64,000 nt of DNA from Thiomonas delicata (GTDB taxonomy: Bacteria; Pseudomonadota; Gammaproteobacteria; Burkholderiales; Burkholderiaceae_C), in contig NZ_LT592171.1 of NCBI RefSeq assembly GCF_900088825.1, positions 854,425 to 918,424 on the forward strand, written 5' to 3'. Positions 52,180 to 62,490 of this stretch are shown here, piece after piece. Every line of letters starts with the position of its first letter. Positions within the stretch are counted from its first letter, which is position 1. The notes beneath the pieces are model-generated. The model worked only from the letters and a program-made list of their open reading frames with translations, made no database searches and was not told the origin of the DNA. A program made the translations under genes and the position numbers.

Positions 52180-53109
52180 GGGGCGCAGGAGTTGCGCCAG
52201 TGCGCGCGGTAGGGCGTCACGGGCGCAGCAATCGACCACCAGCCGCTGCGTCATGCCGCGCAGCCAGGTCAGCTGGCGCTTGGCGAGCTGGCGGGTGGCC
52301 GCGATGGCCTGGGCCTCGAACGTGGCGGCATCGGTGAGGCCGCCGAGATGAGCCCAGGCCTGGCGGTAGCCGACCGCGCGCAAGGCGGGCAGGCCGGGAT
52401 GGAGGTCGGCCCGGGCACGCAAGGCCCGGACTTCGTCGAGAAAACCGGCCGCCAGCATGGCGTGGAAGCGCACGGCAATGCCGGCATGCAGTTCGGCCCG
52501 GTTCGACGGTTCCAGCGCCAGCACGCGCAAGGGCGTGCCGCCTCCGGCCGGCTGGTCCTGGAAATGCAAGGACAGCGGCTTGCCGGTGAGGCGCCACACC
52601 TCCAGCGCGCGCTGCACGCGCTGGGCATCGCCGGGTTCGAGGCGCGCGGCGGTGGCGGGATCCACCCGCGCCAGGTCCGCATGCAGCGCGGCCCAGCCGC
52701 GAACGCGCGCCTCCTCCTCGAGTTCGGCGCGCAGGGCGGCATCGGCCTGGGGCAGGGTATTCAGCCCTTGCTGCAGGGCGCGCAGGTAGAGCAGGGTGCC
52801 GCCGACCAGCACGGGTTCGCGTCCGCGTGCGCGGATGGCGTCGATCAAGCCTCGCGCGTCGGCCGCGAAGGCGGCGGCGCTGTAGCTTTGCGACGGATCG
52901 CGGATGTCGAGCAGGTGGTGGGGCACGCGGGCGCGTTCGCCGGCCGCAGGCTTGGCGGTGCCGATATCCATGCCGCGGTACACCAGCGCCGAGTCCATGC
53001 TGATGATCTCGATGTCGCGCTGCGCGGCCAGCGCCAGGGCCACCGCGGTCTTGCCCGCGGCGGTGGGGCCGGTGATGACCCAGGCGGGCGGCGGCACGGG
53101 ACGGGTCAT
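52177..53109 (-). CDS. miaA: tRNA dimethylallyltransferase
   Basis: A 310-aa enzyme that adds a dimethylallyl group to A37 of tRNAs reading UNN codons. The P-loop [15 protein letters not shown] is near residue 13, with [18 protein letters not shown] near 37, [18 protein letters not shown] and the [10 protein letters not shown] motif near 105. A C-terminal [13 protein letters not shown] matches the family. The ATG at 53109 is chosen over a TTG two codons earlier. It follows mutL by 49 bp, a common arrangement. Confidence 0.95.
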   Translation of the reverse strand: MTRPVPPPAWVITGPTAAGKTAVALALAAQRDIEIISMDSALVYRGMDIGTAKPAAGERARVPHHLLDIRDPSQSYSAAAFAADARGLIDAIRARGREPVLVGGTLLYLRALQQGLNTLPQADAALRAELEEEARVRGWAALHADLARVDPATAARLEPGDAQRVQRALEVWRLTGKPLSLHFQDQPAGGGTPLRVLALEPSNRAELHAGIAVRFHAMLAAGFLDEVRALRARADLHPGLPALRAVGYRQAWAHLGGLTDAATFEAQAIAATRQLAKRQLTWLRGMTQRLVVDCCARDALPRALAQLLRP

Positions 53110-53158
53110 GGACAAGTTCCGCCCCCGGTTGGCGACGTTGATCGCGCAGTCAAGGGCA

Positions 53159-55081
53159 TCAACGTCCGCGCAGGAACAGCGCGTCGAGCTCGGCCAGGCT
53201 GACTTGGCGCCAGGTCGGGCGGCCGTGGTTGCACTGGTCGGAGCGCTCGGTGGCTTCCATGTCGCGCAGCAGGGCGTTCATTTCGGCGAGGTTGAGCGCG
53301 CGGTTGGCGCGTACGGCGCCGTGGCAGGCCATGGTCGAGAGCAGGGCGTTGCGGCGCTGCTCCAGCGTCCGGCTGCTGCCGAACTCGGCGAGTTCGGCCA
53401 GCGCGGCGCGGGCCAGGCGCACCGGGTCGGCGCGGGCCAGCAGGGCCGGCACGGCGCGCACGGCGAGACTGGCAGGGCCGGCGGGGGCGATGTCCAGACC
53501 CATGGCGGTCAGGGTTTCGGCGTTGTCTTCGGCAGCGCCCATTTCCTGGGGCGTGGCGGCGAAGCCGGCCGGCACGAGCAGCGGCTGCGTGGGCAGGCCG
53601 CGCTCGGCCCACGCGGTCTTGAGCCGTTCGTAGACCACGCGTTCGTGGGCGGCATGCATGTCCACGATCACCAGGCCCTGGCTGTTCTGCGCCAGGATGT
53701 AGATGCCATGCAGTTGCGCGATGGCGTGTCCGAGGGGCAGGGCGTCGGCCGCGTCGGCTGGCGGAGCCCCGCGGGCTGCCGCATCGATCCCTGTCCCGGC
53801 GGCGGCCCACCCGTCGCGGCTCGGCGCTTCCGCCACCCAGGCGGATGGACCGGGCTCGAGAGGAGCATAGGCTTGCAGGACCGTACCCAGGGATAGGGCG
53901 CCCTGGCGCATGCCGGACTGACGCTCGAACAGGCCCGGAGCTTGAGGCGCGCGCCCCTCCCGGGAGGCTGGCGTCGCCAGGCCCGGCGCAGCGGTGGCCG
54001 AGGCCTCGGCGACGCGGCCGGCCAGGGCGGGGGCGAGCGCGCGCTGCACGGCGTGGAACACGGCCTGGTGCACCGCCTGCGATTCGCGGAAGCGCACCTC
54101 GCTCTTGGCCGGGTGGACGTTCACGTCCACGCGTTCGGGCGGCAACTCCACCAGCAGCGCGTATTGCGGCTGCAAGGCGCCGTGCAGCACGTCGGCGTAG
54201 GCCGCGCGCACGGCGTGGGCCAGCACGCGGTCGCGCACCCAGCGGCGGTTGACGAAGCATTGCTGGACCTCGGCCCGCGCCCGTGCGGCGGTGGGGCGGC
54301 AGACCAGGCCGCGCACGGCGAGCGGGCCGATGCGCGCGTCCACGGGCAGGGCGTGCTCGGCAAAGCTCTTGCCCAGCACGTCGGCCAGGCGCTGCAGGCC
54401 GAGCGGGCTCGAATCCGGCCCCAGTTGCATGCCGGCGCGGCCGTCCTGCCACAGGCTCCAGGCCACCTGGGGGTGGGCGATGGCGGCGCGTTTGAACACC
54501 TCGATGCACCAGCCGGCTTCGGTCGCGGCGGACTTGAGAAAGCTGCGACGGGCCGGGATTTCGTGGAACAGGCGCCGCAGCGTGATGAGCGTGCCGGGCG
54601 CCGCGGCGGCCGGAGCCACCTCCCCCAGGCGGCCGTTCGCCGCGCTGATGCGCGCGCCGGGCTGGCCGCGGCGGCGGCTGACGATCTCGACCTCGGCCAC
54701 GGCCGCCATCGACGCCAGCGCCTCGCCCCGGAAACCCAGCGATTGGGCCTGTTCGAGGTCGGCCAGCGAGGCGATCTTGCTGGTGGCGTGCCGGGCCAGC
54801 GCCAGCGGCAGCTCATCCGGCGGGATGCCGCAGCCGTCGTCCTCCACGCTCAGCATGTCGAGCCCGCCCTGGGCGATGCGCACGGTGATGCGGGTGCTGC
54901 CGGCGTCCAGGGCGTTGTCCAGCAGTTCGCGCAGCGCCGAGGCCGGCCGTTCGACCACTTCGCCGGCGGCGATTTGCGAAATCAGGGTGTCGGGCAGGGC
55001 CCGGATGGGGGCTGGAGACTGCGCGCTGCGTGGCGCCGAATCCATGAATTCAGGCTGGGATTCAGCAGGTGAAAGCATCAT
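53159..55081 (-). CDS. mutL: DNA mismatch repair protein MutL
   Basis: A 640-aa GHKL ATPase linking mismatch recognition to strand cleavage. The N-terminal ATPase motifs are [34 protein letters not shown] and [13 protein letters not shown], then [10 protein letters not shown] and [15 protein letters not shown] variable linker (about 345-440) leads to the C-terminal dimerisation domain. The endonuclease motif DQHA(X)2E is absent: the corresponding stretch reads [14 protein letters not shown], as in MutL of MutH-type or endonuclease-negative lineages. The start at 55081 (MMLSPAE) is used; the precise start is uncertain. Confidence 0.92.
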   Translation of the reverse strand: MMLSPAESQPEFMDSAPRSAQSPAPIRALPDTLISQIAAGEVVERPASALRELLDNALDAGSTRITVRIAQGGLDMLSVEDDGCGIPPDELPLALARHATSKIASLADLEQAQSLGFRGEALASMAAVAEVEIVSRRRGQPGARISAANGRLGEVAPAAAAPGTLITLRRLFHEIPARRSFLKSAATEAGWCIEVFKRAAIAHPQVAWSLWQDGRAGMQLGPDSSPLGLQRLADVLGKSFAEHALPVDARIGPLAVRGLVCRPTAARARAEVQQCFVNRRWVRDRVLAHAVRAAYADVLHGALQPQYALLVELPPERVDVNVHPAKSEVRFRESQAVHQAVFHAVQRALAPALAGRVAEASATAAPGLATPASREGRAPQAPGLFERQSGMRQGALSLGTVLQAYAPLEPGPSAWVAEAPSRDGWAAAGTGIDAAARGAPPADAADALPLGHAIAQLHGIYILAQNSQGLVIVDMHAAHERVVYERLKTAWAERGLPTQPLLVPAGFAATPQEMGAAEDNAETLTAMGLDIAPAGPASLAVRAVPALLARADPVRLARAALAELAEFGSSRTLEQRRNALLSTMACHGAVRANRALNLAEMNALLRDMEATERSDQCNHGRPTWRQVSLAELDALFLRGR

Positions 55082-55257
55082 CGGCTCAGTATACTCAGCC
55101 GGCTTTTCCGCCACGCCGAGGCCAGTTGCCTCGGCGGGCGAAGTCTCCGCAAATGCTCAGCCTGGGCTCAGGAAGCCCGGGCATCATGCTGCGGCGCGGC
55201 CTGAACCGAGGCGCCAGCGCCAGCCCTATCCACAGACCCGACGCTCCGCAGTCAACC

Positions 55258-55899
55258 ATGGACCTCTCGACCCTCGTCAACCTGCTGCTGCATTTCGATG
55301 CCCAGCTCGCGCAGTTCATCCAGGCCTATGGCCACTGGGTCTACGCCATGCTGTTCGCCATCGTGTTCGTCGAGACCGGGCTGGTGGTCATGCCCTTTCT
55401 GCCGGGCGACTCGATGCTGTTCATCGTCGGCGCCTTCTGCGCCTCCGGCGCGCTGAGCCTGCCGGCGGCTTTGTCATTGCTGTGGGCGGCCGCGGCGCTG
55501 GGCGATTCGCTCAACTATCAAATCGGCAAGGCCATCGGCCACAAGGTCTTTTCCTGGCAGGACAGCCGCTGGTTCAACCGCCGCGCCTTCGACCGTGCCC
55601 ACGCCTTCTACGAGCAATATGGCGGCATCACCATCATCGCGGCGCGTTTCATTCCCTTCATCCGCACTTTCGCGCCGTTCGTCGCGGGGGTGGCCGAAAT
55701 GTCCTACGCCAGGTTCCTCGTCTACAACATCGTCGGCGGCGGGTTGTGGGTGGGTTCGCTGATGCTGGCTGGCTACGCCTTCGGCAACATCCCGTGGATC
55801 AAACACAACCTGGGCGCTCTCACCCTGGGCATCGTGGTGTTTTCCCTGCTGCCGGTCGGCTGGGGCTGGTGGAAGGCCAGGCGCGCCGCAGCGGTCTGA
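55258..55899 (+). CDS. DedA family (VTT domain) membrane protein
   Basis: A 213-aa inner-membrane protein with four to five hydrophobic segments. DedA hallmarks are FVETGLVVMPFLPGDSMLF (near residue 40), AAALGDSLNYQIGKAIG, and AARFIPFIRTFAPFVAGVAEM (near 125) with the conserved R-x3-P-F-I-R-T. Family members act in lipid-carrier flipping and membrane homeostasis. The ATG at 55258 removes an implausible basic extension. It is transcribed divergently from mutL and converges on the TRAP permease. Confidence 0.9.
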   Translation: MDLSTLVNLLLHFDAQLAQFIQAYGHWVYAMLFAIVFVETGLVVMPFLPGDSMLFIVGAFCASGALSLPAALSLLWAAAALGDSLNYQIGKAIGHKVFSWQDSRWFNRRAFDRAHAFYEQYGGITIIAARFIPFIRTFAPFVAGVAEMSYARFLVYNIVGGGLWVGSLMLAGYAFGNIPWIKHNLGALTLGIVVFSLLPVGWGWWKARRAAAV

Positions 55900-55912
55900 T
55901 TCAGGCGATGGC

Positions 55913-58006
55913 TCAGGCGATGGCGCCGGCTTGCCGGCGCGTGCGCCAGCCATGCGCCAGCAACAACAGCGCGGCGGCAGCGAAACCGAGTTCGTCGGTC
56001 AGCGGCAGGGCGGCCACCAGTAGCGCCGCGGCGGCAAAGGCAGCCAGGCGCTCCAGGAGTCCGAGGGGTGCGCGCAGATGGCCCACGGCCACGGCGCCCC
56101 ACAGCACGATGGCCAGGACAGCCTTGCCCGTGACGTAGATCGCCCCCGTCCAGGTCCACGCGCCTTGCAGCATGAGTTGCGGGTCGTACACCGCCATATA
56201 GGGCACGACGAAACCGGCCAGCGCGATCTGCGTCGCCTTGAAGCCGATGCGCATGGGCGAGGCGCGGGCGATGGATGCCGCGGCGAACGCCGCCAGCGCG
56301 ACCGGCGGTGTGAGATCGGCCATGATGCCGAAATAGAACACGAACATATGGCTGACGATCAGCGGCACGCCGAGCTTGAGCAGCGCCGGCGCGGCGATCG
56401 AACTGGTGATGATGTAGTTCGGGATGGTGGGGATGCCCATGCCGAGGACCAGGCACACCAGCATGGTCAGCAGCAGCGAGGCGAACAGACTATGGGCGCC
56501 GATGTCGACGACGAATCCGGCGAGGCTGGTTGCCGCGCCCGTGAGGGTGAGCACACCGACGATGACGCCGACGATGGCGCAGGCAATGCCGACCGGCAAT
56601 GCGTGCCGCGCCCCGTCGATCAGGCTGTTGCGCAGCGTGCGCAGGGTGTCGCGCCCGCCGTGCACGAACAGGGTCAGGGCGACGAGCAGGGCGATGACGC
56701 CGAGCACGGGCACGATGCCGAACTGCAGGAAGGCCGCCGCGCCCAGGCCGCAGCCGAACCAGAACACGGTGCGCAGCGCGGTGTGCGAGATGCGCGCCGC
56801 GATGGCGGCGCCGAGCAGCAGGATGGCCGTGAGCGACAGCCCCATCATGCCGGCGAACATGGGTGTGAAGCCGTGGAACAGCATCCACACCAGCACGGCC
56901 AGCGGCAGCGCCAGGTGCCAGCTTTCCTTCAGCGCCTTCCACGGATTCGGGCATTGTTCGGGCGGCAGGCCCAGCAGCTTCTTGCGCCCGGCTTCGAGAT
57001 GCACCATCCAGAACGCCGTGAAGTAATAGAGCATGGCGGGGATGACGGCCGCTTTCACGATGTCGGCATACGGCACGTTGAGGGTCTCGGCCATGATGAA
57101 GGCCACCGCGCCCATGACCGGGGGCATGATCTGCCCGCCCATGCTGGCGGTGGCCTCGACGGCGCCGGCGAACACCGGGGTGTAGCCGAACCGCGTCATC
57201 AGCGGAATGGTGAACTGGCCCACGGTCAGCACATTGGCCACGCCCGAGCCGGAGATGGTGCCCATCAGCCCGGACGACAGCACCGCCACCTTGGCCGGTC
57301 CTCCACGCGCGCGCCCCACCAGACCCAGGGCGAGGGCGTTGAACAGCCGGATCATGCCCGCGTGCTCCAGGAACACGCCGAACAGGATGAACAAAAAAAT
57401 GTAAGTGGCCGACACCAGGGTCGGAATGCCGTAGATCCCTTCCGTGCCGAGGTAGAGCTGGCCGACGATCTGGTCGATGCCGTAGCCGCGGTGGCCGAGG
57501 CCGCCCGGCAGGTATTGTCCGAACAGGCCATAGAGCAGGAAGATTGCGCACACGAGCGGCAAAGCCAGGCCCAGGCTGCGCCGCGCGGCCTCGAACAGCA
57601 GGACGATGGTGGCGGTGCCCACCACGAGGTCGAGCGTGGTCGGATCGCCCGAGCGCTGGATCAGTTCGGCCTCGAAAACCCAGTGATACAAGCCCAGCGC
57701 GAAGGCCGCGCCGCCCAATGCCCAGTCGAACCAGGGCGTGTGCTGTTGCCAGCGCTTGGGTCGGGCGGCGGGGACCACCCAGTAGACCAGCAGCAGCAGG
57801 AAACCCACATGCAGCGAGCGCATCACGAGGCTGGACAGCGGCGCGAATGCCGCGATGACGAGTTGGTAAACCGAGAACGCCAGGGCCGCGACCATCACCG
57901 CGATCCGGGCCTTGCCGCTCAGGCGGCGCTGGTGTCCGGCATCGGCGTGGTGGGAGTCGTCGTGGTGTCCGGCTTCAGCGGGGTCCGCGATGCTTGCATG
58001 GGTCAT
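55913..58006 (-). CDS. TRAP transporter permease, fused DctQ-DctM
   Basis: A 697-aa multispanning permease with about 18 hydrophobic segments, the fused small/large TRAP subunit that pairs with TAXI-type binding proteins. Recognisable parts are FEAARRSLGLALPLVCAIFL near residue 135, GSGVANVLTVGQFTIPLM near 255 and GMGIPTIPNYIITSSIAAPAL near 525, where conserved glycines and prolines of the large subunit lie. The His-rich N-terminus (GHHDDSHHADAGHQRR) is cytoplasmic and unusual. It follows the binding-protein gene by 170 bp on the same strand. The substrate is unknown (TAXI systems often take carboxylates). Confidence 0.88.
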   Translation of the reverse strand: MTHASIADPAEAGHHDDSHHADAGHQRRLSGKARIAVMVAALAFSVYQLVIAAFAPLSSLVMRSLHVGFLLLLVYWVVPAARPKRWQQHTPWFDWALGGAAFALGLYHWVFEAELIQRSGDPTTLDLVVGTATIVLLFEAARRSLGLALPLVCAIFLLYGLFGQYLPGGLGHRGYGIDQIVGQLYLGTEGIYGIPTLVSATYIFLFILFGVFLEHAGMIRLFNALALGLVGRARGGPAKVAVLSSGLMGTISGSGVANVLTVGQFTIPLMTRFGYTPVFAGAVEATASMGGQIMPPVMGAVAFIMAETLNVPYADIVKAAVIPAMLYYFTAFWMVHLEAGRKKLLGLPPEQCPNPWKALKESWHLALPLAVLVWMLFHGFTPMFAGMMGLSLTAILLLGAAIAARISHTALRTVFWFGCGLGAAAFLQFGIVPVLGVIALLVALTLFVHGGRDTLRTLRNSLIDGARHALPVGIACAIVGVIVGVLTLTGAATSLAGFVVDIGAHSLFASLLLTMLVCLVLGMGIPTIPNYIITSSIAAPALLKLGVPLIVSHMFVFYFGIMADLTPPVALAAFAAASIARASPMRIGFKATQIALAGFVVPYMAVYDPQLMLQGAWTWTGAIYVTGKAVLAIVLWGAVAVGHLRAPLGLLERLAAFAAAALLVAALPLTDELGFAAAALLLLAHGWRTRRQAGAIA

Positions 58007-58133
58007 GGCTTGGTCTCTTGATCGCCCCGGTCGGGTGGCGCCGCTTCGCTCCCACGCAGACCAAGGAAACTTGGGGTCGGCCCAACGTTTCCTTGAAATC
58101 CTGGAAAACCTGCGGTGGCGAGCGGGGCTGTCG

Positions 58134-58160
58134 CCTTTGGCGGCGCGATCCCGCCAAAGG
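58134..58160 (-). promoter_or_regulatory. Perfect 10-bp hairpin between TRAP genes
   Basis: CCTTTGGCGG and CCGCCAAAGG flank a 7-nt loop, 17 bp after the binding-protein stop and 127 bp before the permease start. Hairpins here are known to stabilise the upstream mRNA or attenuate the downstream gene, allowing more binding protein than permease. Inferred from position. Confidence 0.55.
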
Positions 58161-58176
58161 CCGATGGGCTTCGGCC

Positions 58177-59151
58177 CTACTTCAGGACGCCCGCTTCGCG
58201 GTAGTAGCGCGCGGCGCCGGCGTGCAGCGGCGCCGGCGGATTCTTGGCCGCGTTTTCCAGGGTGATGGCCTTGGCCGCAGCGTGCGCGGCGACCAGATCG
58301 GGCAGATGGGTGAACATGGCCTTGGTCATCTGGTAGACCACGTCGGCGCTCAGGTCCTCGCGCGTGACCAGATAGTTCTGGATCCTGGCGGTGTGCACCT
58401 CGGCGGTCTGGCCTTCGTAGGTGTTGGGGGGAATGACGCCGGGCTGGTAGGCCGCGTCACCCACCTTGGCCACGACGTCGGCCGGGATCGGCACGACGAC
58501 GATTTTTTGCGAGCTGGCAAGGTCGCGCAGCGAAGCTACACCGAGGCCGGCCGACTGCAATGTGGCGTCGAGTTGGCGGTTTTTCATCAGTTCGACCGAT
58601 TCGCCGAAGGGCAGGTATTCGACCTTGGAGAAATCGCCATAGCCCAGGCCCGCGGCCTTGAAGATCGCGCGTGCATTGAGTTCGGTGCCGCTCTTGGGCG
58701 CGCCCACCGCGATGCGCTTGCCCTTCAGGTCGGCCAGGGTCTTGATGCCCGAGTCGGCCAGGGCGACGATCTGCACGTAGTTGGGGTAGACGGCGGCCAT
58801 GGTGCGCAGCTTTTTCAGCGGCGCCTTGAAGCCGGCGTCGGCCTCGCCTTTCCACGCATCGGACAGCGAATCGCCCAGCGAGAAGCCGAGTTCGGCGCGC
58901 CCGGCTTGGAGAAGATTCAAGTTCTCCACCGAGCCTTTGGTCGCCTGCACCGATGTCTTGGCGCTGGGGATGGCCTTGGTATAGACCTGGGACAACGCGA
59001 CCCCCAGCGGGTAGTACACGCCGCTGGTGCCGCCGGTGGCGATGGTGATGAATTCGGCGGCTTGCACCTGGATCGCCGCGCCCAGGCTGAGGAGCGATGC
59101 GGTCGCAAATGCGCACAGGCCGCGCACGACGGCATTCGAGGTTTTCGACAT
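58177..59151 (-). CDS. TAXI family TRAP transporter solute-binding protein
   Basis: A 324-aa periplasmic binding protein. The signal peptide LCAFATASLLSLGAAIQVQA is cleaved near residue 31 (QA-AE). The family motif TIATGGTSGVYYPLGVALSQ follows, then GKRIAVGAPKSGTELNARAIF near 145 and the C-terminal TAXI tail. It captures substrate for the fused permease downstream; ligand unknown. An inverted repeat TCCGTT/AACGGA (59160-59187) lies just upstream of the start and may be an operator. Confidence 0.9.
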   Translation of the reverse strand: MSKTSNAVVRGLCAFATASLLSLGAAIQVQAAEFITIATGGTSGVYYPLGVALSQVYTKAIPSAKTSVQATKGSVENLNLLQAGRAELGFSLGDSLSDAWKGEADAGFKAPLKKLRTMAAVYPNYVQIVALADSGIKTLADLKGKRIAVGAPKSGTELNARAIFKAAGLGYGDFSKVEYLPFGESVELMKNRQLDATLQSAGLGVASLRDLASSQKIVVVPIPADVVAKVGDAAYQPGVIPPNTYEGQTAEVHTARIQNYLVTREDLSADVVYQMTKAMFTHLPDLVAAHAAAKAITLENAAKNPPAPLHAGAARYYREAGVLK

Positions 59152-59248
59152 GATGCGTCTCCGTTCTTTACGTTGTTTACAAACGGAAACGATGCTACGC
59201 CAACGCCCGCGCGGCGCATCGGGAAAAACACGCGGGGACGCGCCCGCG

Positions 59249-60706
59249 TCAGACGAAGGTGCGGCGGCGTGCCAGCGGCGGGTTGGTCGCGAGGTATTCG
59301 CGGATGCCCTCGAAAATGGCGCGCGCGACTTGCTTGCGATACGCGGGCGTTTGCAACCGAGCTTCTTCCTCGGGATTGCTGATGAAGGCCGTCTCGACCA
59401 GCATGGACGGTACCGTGGGTGACTTGAGCACGACGAAACCGGCCTGCTGGACCTGATGCGAATGCAGGTGGACGATGCTGCCCATTTTTTTCAACGTCGG
59501 TCCGGCCATTCTCAAGCTGGCATTGATCTGGGCCGTGGTCGACATGTCCAGCAGGACCTTGGCCACCTGGTAGTCGCGCGAGTTGATGTCGATGCCGCCG
59601 ATCGCGTCCGAGGCGTTTTCGCGCTGCGCCATCATGCGCGCCTCGACGCTGGAGGCGCCGCCTTCGGACAGGCAGTACACCGAGGCCCCGCGTGCCTGCG
59701 GCGTGTACCAGCCGTCGGCGTGGATGGAGGTGAACAGGTCGGCGTTGGCGCGCTGGGCCTTCTCCACGCGCATCCACAGCGGCACGAAGAAGTCGCTGTC
59801 GCGCGTCATCATCACGCGCATGTTCGGGGTGTTCATCGCCAGTTCGCGCAAATGGCGGCCGATCAGCAGCACGACGTCCTTCTCGTGCACGCCGCTCGGT
59901 CCGGTGGCGCCGGGATCCTCGCCGCCGTGGCCGGGGTCGAGCGCGAGCAGCACACTGCGCTGGTACCGCCGGTCGCGCCGCATCGGGGTGTCCGGGGCGT
60001 TGGTCTTCATGGCCCCGTTGTTGCTCCTGGCATCGGCCAGCCGGCTCCCGGTGCCAGGGCCTGGATCGCGCGCGGGGCCGTCGAGTTCGCTGCGGTGCCG
60101 GGTGATCCAGTCCCCCAGGCTGTCGGGCTGTGTTTCGGCCACCTGGGCGGAGGCATCGCCCTGTGCCTCGGGCGTCCCGGCGCTGCCGCTCTTCGGGGCT
60201 GAAATCGCGGCGCCAGCGCCGTCGGACGGCGCTGGCGCACGCGCCAGCAGTTCCTCGCGGTCCATGAAGGCCAGCAGGCGGTCGCCACGTGCGGGATAGA
60301 GATCGAACACCATGCGGTTTTCGTACGCGGCCACGGGCAGCAGGCTGAACACCTGGGGTTTGACGGCCTGTTTCAGGTCGAACACCAGGCGCACTACGTC
60401 GGGGGCGTACTGGGCGACGCGCACATCGCGGATGAAGGGGTCGTCGGGCTTGATCTTGCCCACCAGGTCCTTGAGCTGCGGGTTCAGCGTCAGGCCTTTC
60501 ACGTCCACCACCAGTCTGGGAGGATCGGGCACGATGAAATGGGTGGCGGTCAGCGGCTGGTCCGATTCGAGCGTAACGCGGGTGTAGTCGGGGGCCGGCC
60601 ACACGCGCACCGACATGATGGTGGCTCCCCGTGCCAGCATGGGCGTGGTCAGCAGCAGGGCGAGGCTGGAGGACTGGATCAGGAATCGGCGGCGATCGGC
60701 ACTCAT
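59249..60706 (-). CDS. amiC: N-acetylmuramoyl-L-alanine amidase, AmiC-like, Tat-exported
   Basis: A 485-aa periplasmic cell wall hydrolase that cuts the peptide stem off peptidoglycan during cell separation. The N-terminus MSADRRRFLIQSSSLALLL has a twin-arginine signal. An AMIN domain (about 28-140) and a low-complexity linker precede the zinc amidase domain: LALDPGHGGEDPGA (His, near 255), RDSDFFVPLW, FTSIHADGW (second zinc His) and the catalytic Glu in MLVETAFISNPEEE near 450. It starts 46 bp after tsaE, a pairing conserved in many proteobacteria. Confidence 0.92.
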   Translation of the reverse strand: MSADRRRFLIQSSSLALLLTTPMLARGATIMSVRVWPAPDYTRVTLESDQPLTATHFIVPDPPRLVVDVKGLTLNPQLKDLVGKIKPDDPFIRDVRVAQYAPDVVRLVFDLKQAVKPQVFSLLPVAAYENRMVFDLYPARGDRLLAFMDREELLARAPAPSDGAGAAISAPKSGSAGTPEAQGDASAQVAETQPDSLGDWITRHRSELDGPARDPGPGTGSRLADARSNNGAMKTNAPDTPMRRDRRYQRSVLLALDPGHGGEDPGATGPSGVHEKDVVLLIGRHLRELAMNTPNMRVMMTRDSDFFVPLWMRVEKAQRANADLFTSIHADGWYTPQARGASVYCLSEGGASSVEARMMAQRENASDAIGGIDINSRDYQVAKVLLDMSTTAQINASLRMAGPTLKKMGSIVHLHSHQVQQAGFVVLKSPTVPSMLVETAFISNPEEEARLQTPAYRKQVARAIFEGIREYLATNPPLARRRTFV

Positions 60707-60752
60707 GTCGGGCACTCCCTGGCGAGTCGCGCCAGGGAGTGCCCCGGCGCGG

Positions 60753-61283
60753 TCAGACGTCCGTCGCAGCGGACGCCAGTTGGTGAAGCATGGCGGCTCC
60801 AACGGGGCTGCCACTTTGCAGATCGATCTCCCGGCCTTGCGGGCTGGGGTTCAGGGTGATGTCCAGGTCCGCCTGGGGCAGCAGGGCGGGAGCCCGTTCG
60901 GGCCATTCCACCAAGCACAGGCTGCGCCCATCAAGCAATTCGCGCAGGCCGGCATCGTCCCATTCATTCGGATCTGAAAATCGATAGAGATCAATATGAT
61001 AGGCGTTTGTTTGCAGAGTTCCCTTTAATTTTAGAGATTTTCGCTCGATTGCATAGGGTTCAACCAGCGCGTAGCTGGGGCTTTTGATGCGGCCTGTGAC
61101 GCCCAGGCCACGCAGGATGGCGCGCACGAGGGTGGTCTTGCCCGCGCCGAGGTCTCCGCGCAGGGTGATGAGCAAGCCGGGCAATTCGCACCGCACCATG
61201 GCCTGTGCCAGCGCGGCACCCAGCTCGATGGTGGAGGCTTCGTCGGTGCAATGCCGGTGCAGGGTCAAGCGCGTTTCGGGCAT
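60753..61283 (-). CDS. tsaE: tRNA threonylcarbamoyladenosine ATPase TsaE
   Basis: A 176-aa ATPase needed for t6A37 synthesis on ANN-reading tRNAs with TsaB and TsaD. The P-loop LRGDLGAGKTTLVRAIL is near residue 42, followed by SPSYALVEPY (switch-type region) and a CLVEWPERAPALLP stretch near 135 with Trp and Glu conserved in TsaE. The ATG at 61283 avoids a long extension into the divergent queG. A 30-residue loop with KSLKLKGTLQTNAYH is somewhat longer than usual. Confidence 0.92.
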   Translation of the reverse strand: MPETRLTLHRHCTDEASTIELGAALAQAMVRCELPGLLITLRGDLGAGKTTLVRAILRGLGVTGRIKSPSYALVEPYAIERKSLKLKGTLQTNAYHIDLYRFSDPNEWDDAGLRELLDGRSLCLVEWPERAPALLPQADLDITLNPSPQGREIDLQSGSPVGAAMLHQLASAATDV

Positions 61284-61329
61284 GGATGGTGCAGGGGAGG
61301 AGGGGCGCCCGAGCCTATAGCATCCGGGC

Positions 61330-62490
61330 ATGCAAGAACGCAGTGAACCATCGAACTCAAGACCAGCGCCGCATGCCGAAGCGCTGCGCGTCTTGGTGGG
61401 CGAGATCCGGGCCGAGGCCAGGCAGCTCGGATTCTCGCAAATCGCCATCAGCGACGTGCATCTGGCCGAGGCCGAAGCGGCTTTGCAGCGTTGGCTGGAC
61501 GCGGGCTATCACGGCGAGATGGGCTATATGGCGCATCACGGAACCAAGCGCGCCCGCCCGGCGGAGCTGGTTCCGGGCACGCTGCGGGTGATCACCGCGC
61601 GCATGGACTATCTGCCCGGCGACGCGTCGGCGGGGGCAGGCTGGCAGGAGATTGAGTGGGCAAGGCTGCATGATCCCAAGGCCGCGACGGTTTCGCTCTA
61701 CGCCAGGGGACGCGACTATCACAAGGTGCTGCGTTCGCGCCTGCAAAAACTCGCGGATTTCATCGCCGCGCGCGTGGACCCCGGCGTGGTGCGCGTGTTC
61801 ACCGATTCGGCCCCGGTGCTGGAGGTGGCGCTGGCCAGCCGCGCCGGCCTGGGGTGGCGCGGCAAGCACACCCTGCTGCTGAACCGCGAAGCCGGCTCCA
61901 TGTTTTTCCTGGGCGAGATCTTCATCGGCATTCCCCTGCCGGTGGACGCGCCGCAGGGCGGGCATTGCGGATCGTGCACGCGTTGCATCGACGTCTGTCC
62001 GACCCGGGCCATCGTCGCTCCCTATGTGCTGGACGCAAGGCGCTGCATCTCCTACCTGACCATCGAGCTCGCCGGCCCGATACCCGAGCCGCTGCGTCCG
62101 CTGATGGGCAACCGCGTGTACGGCTGCGACGACTGCCAGCTGGCCTGCCCGTGGAACAAATACGCCCAGCTTGCGCCGCTGCCGGATTTCGCCGCCAGGC
62201 ACGGACTGGACCAGGCCACGCTGCTGGACCTTTGGTCGTGGACCGAGGAGCAATTCCTCGCCCGCACCGAGGGCAGCGCCATCCGGCGCATCGGCTTCGC
62301 GCGCCTGCGCCGCAATCTCGCCGTGGCGCTGGGCAACGCCCGGCGCGGCCTGCCGGCGTCGGATGCCGCCCAGGCGGGCATCGAGACCGCGCTACGGGCT
62401 GCGCTGCCCACGGCTTCGCCCCTGGTGGCCGAGCACATCGCCTGGGCCTTGGCGCAAAGTCCGGGCGCCGGCGCGGGGCAGGCGGCCTGA
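61330..62490 (+). CDS. queG: Epoxyqueuosine reductase
   Basis: A 386-aa cobalamin- and iron-sulphur-dependent enzyme that converts epoxyqueuosine to queuosine in tRNA. The N-terminal region has ARGRDYHKVLRSRLQKLA near residue 125 and DSAPVLEVALA near 160. Two [4Fe-4S] motifs follow: CGSCTRCIDVCPT near 215 and GCDDCQLACPWN near 262. The C-terminus carries HEAT-like helices. It is divergent from tsaE with 46 bp between starts. Confidence 0.93.
   Translation: MQERSEPSNSRPAPHAEALRVLVGEIRAEARQLGFSQIAISDVHLAEAEAALQRWLDAGYHGEMGYMAHHGTKRARPAELVPGTLRVITARMDYLPGDASAGAGWQEIEWARLHDPKAATVSLYARGRDYHKVLRSRLQKLADFIAARVDPGVVRVFTDSAPVLEVALASRAGLGWRGKHTLLLNREAGSMFFLGEIFIGIPLPVDAPQGGHCGSCTRCIDVCPTRAIVAPYVLDARRCISYLTIELAGPIPEPLRPLMGNRVYGCDDCQLACPWNKYAQLAPLPDFAARHGLDQATLLDLWSWTEEQFLARTEGSAIRRIGFARLRRNLAVALGNARRGLPASDAAQAGIETALRAALPTASPLVAEHIAWALAQSPGAGAGQAA

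Noticed and set aside
56078-58021. A 647-codon plus-strand open frame
   Set aside because: Antisense to the TRAP permease; highly charged low-complexity translation.
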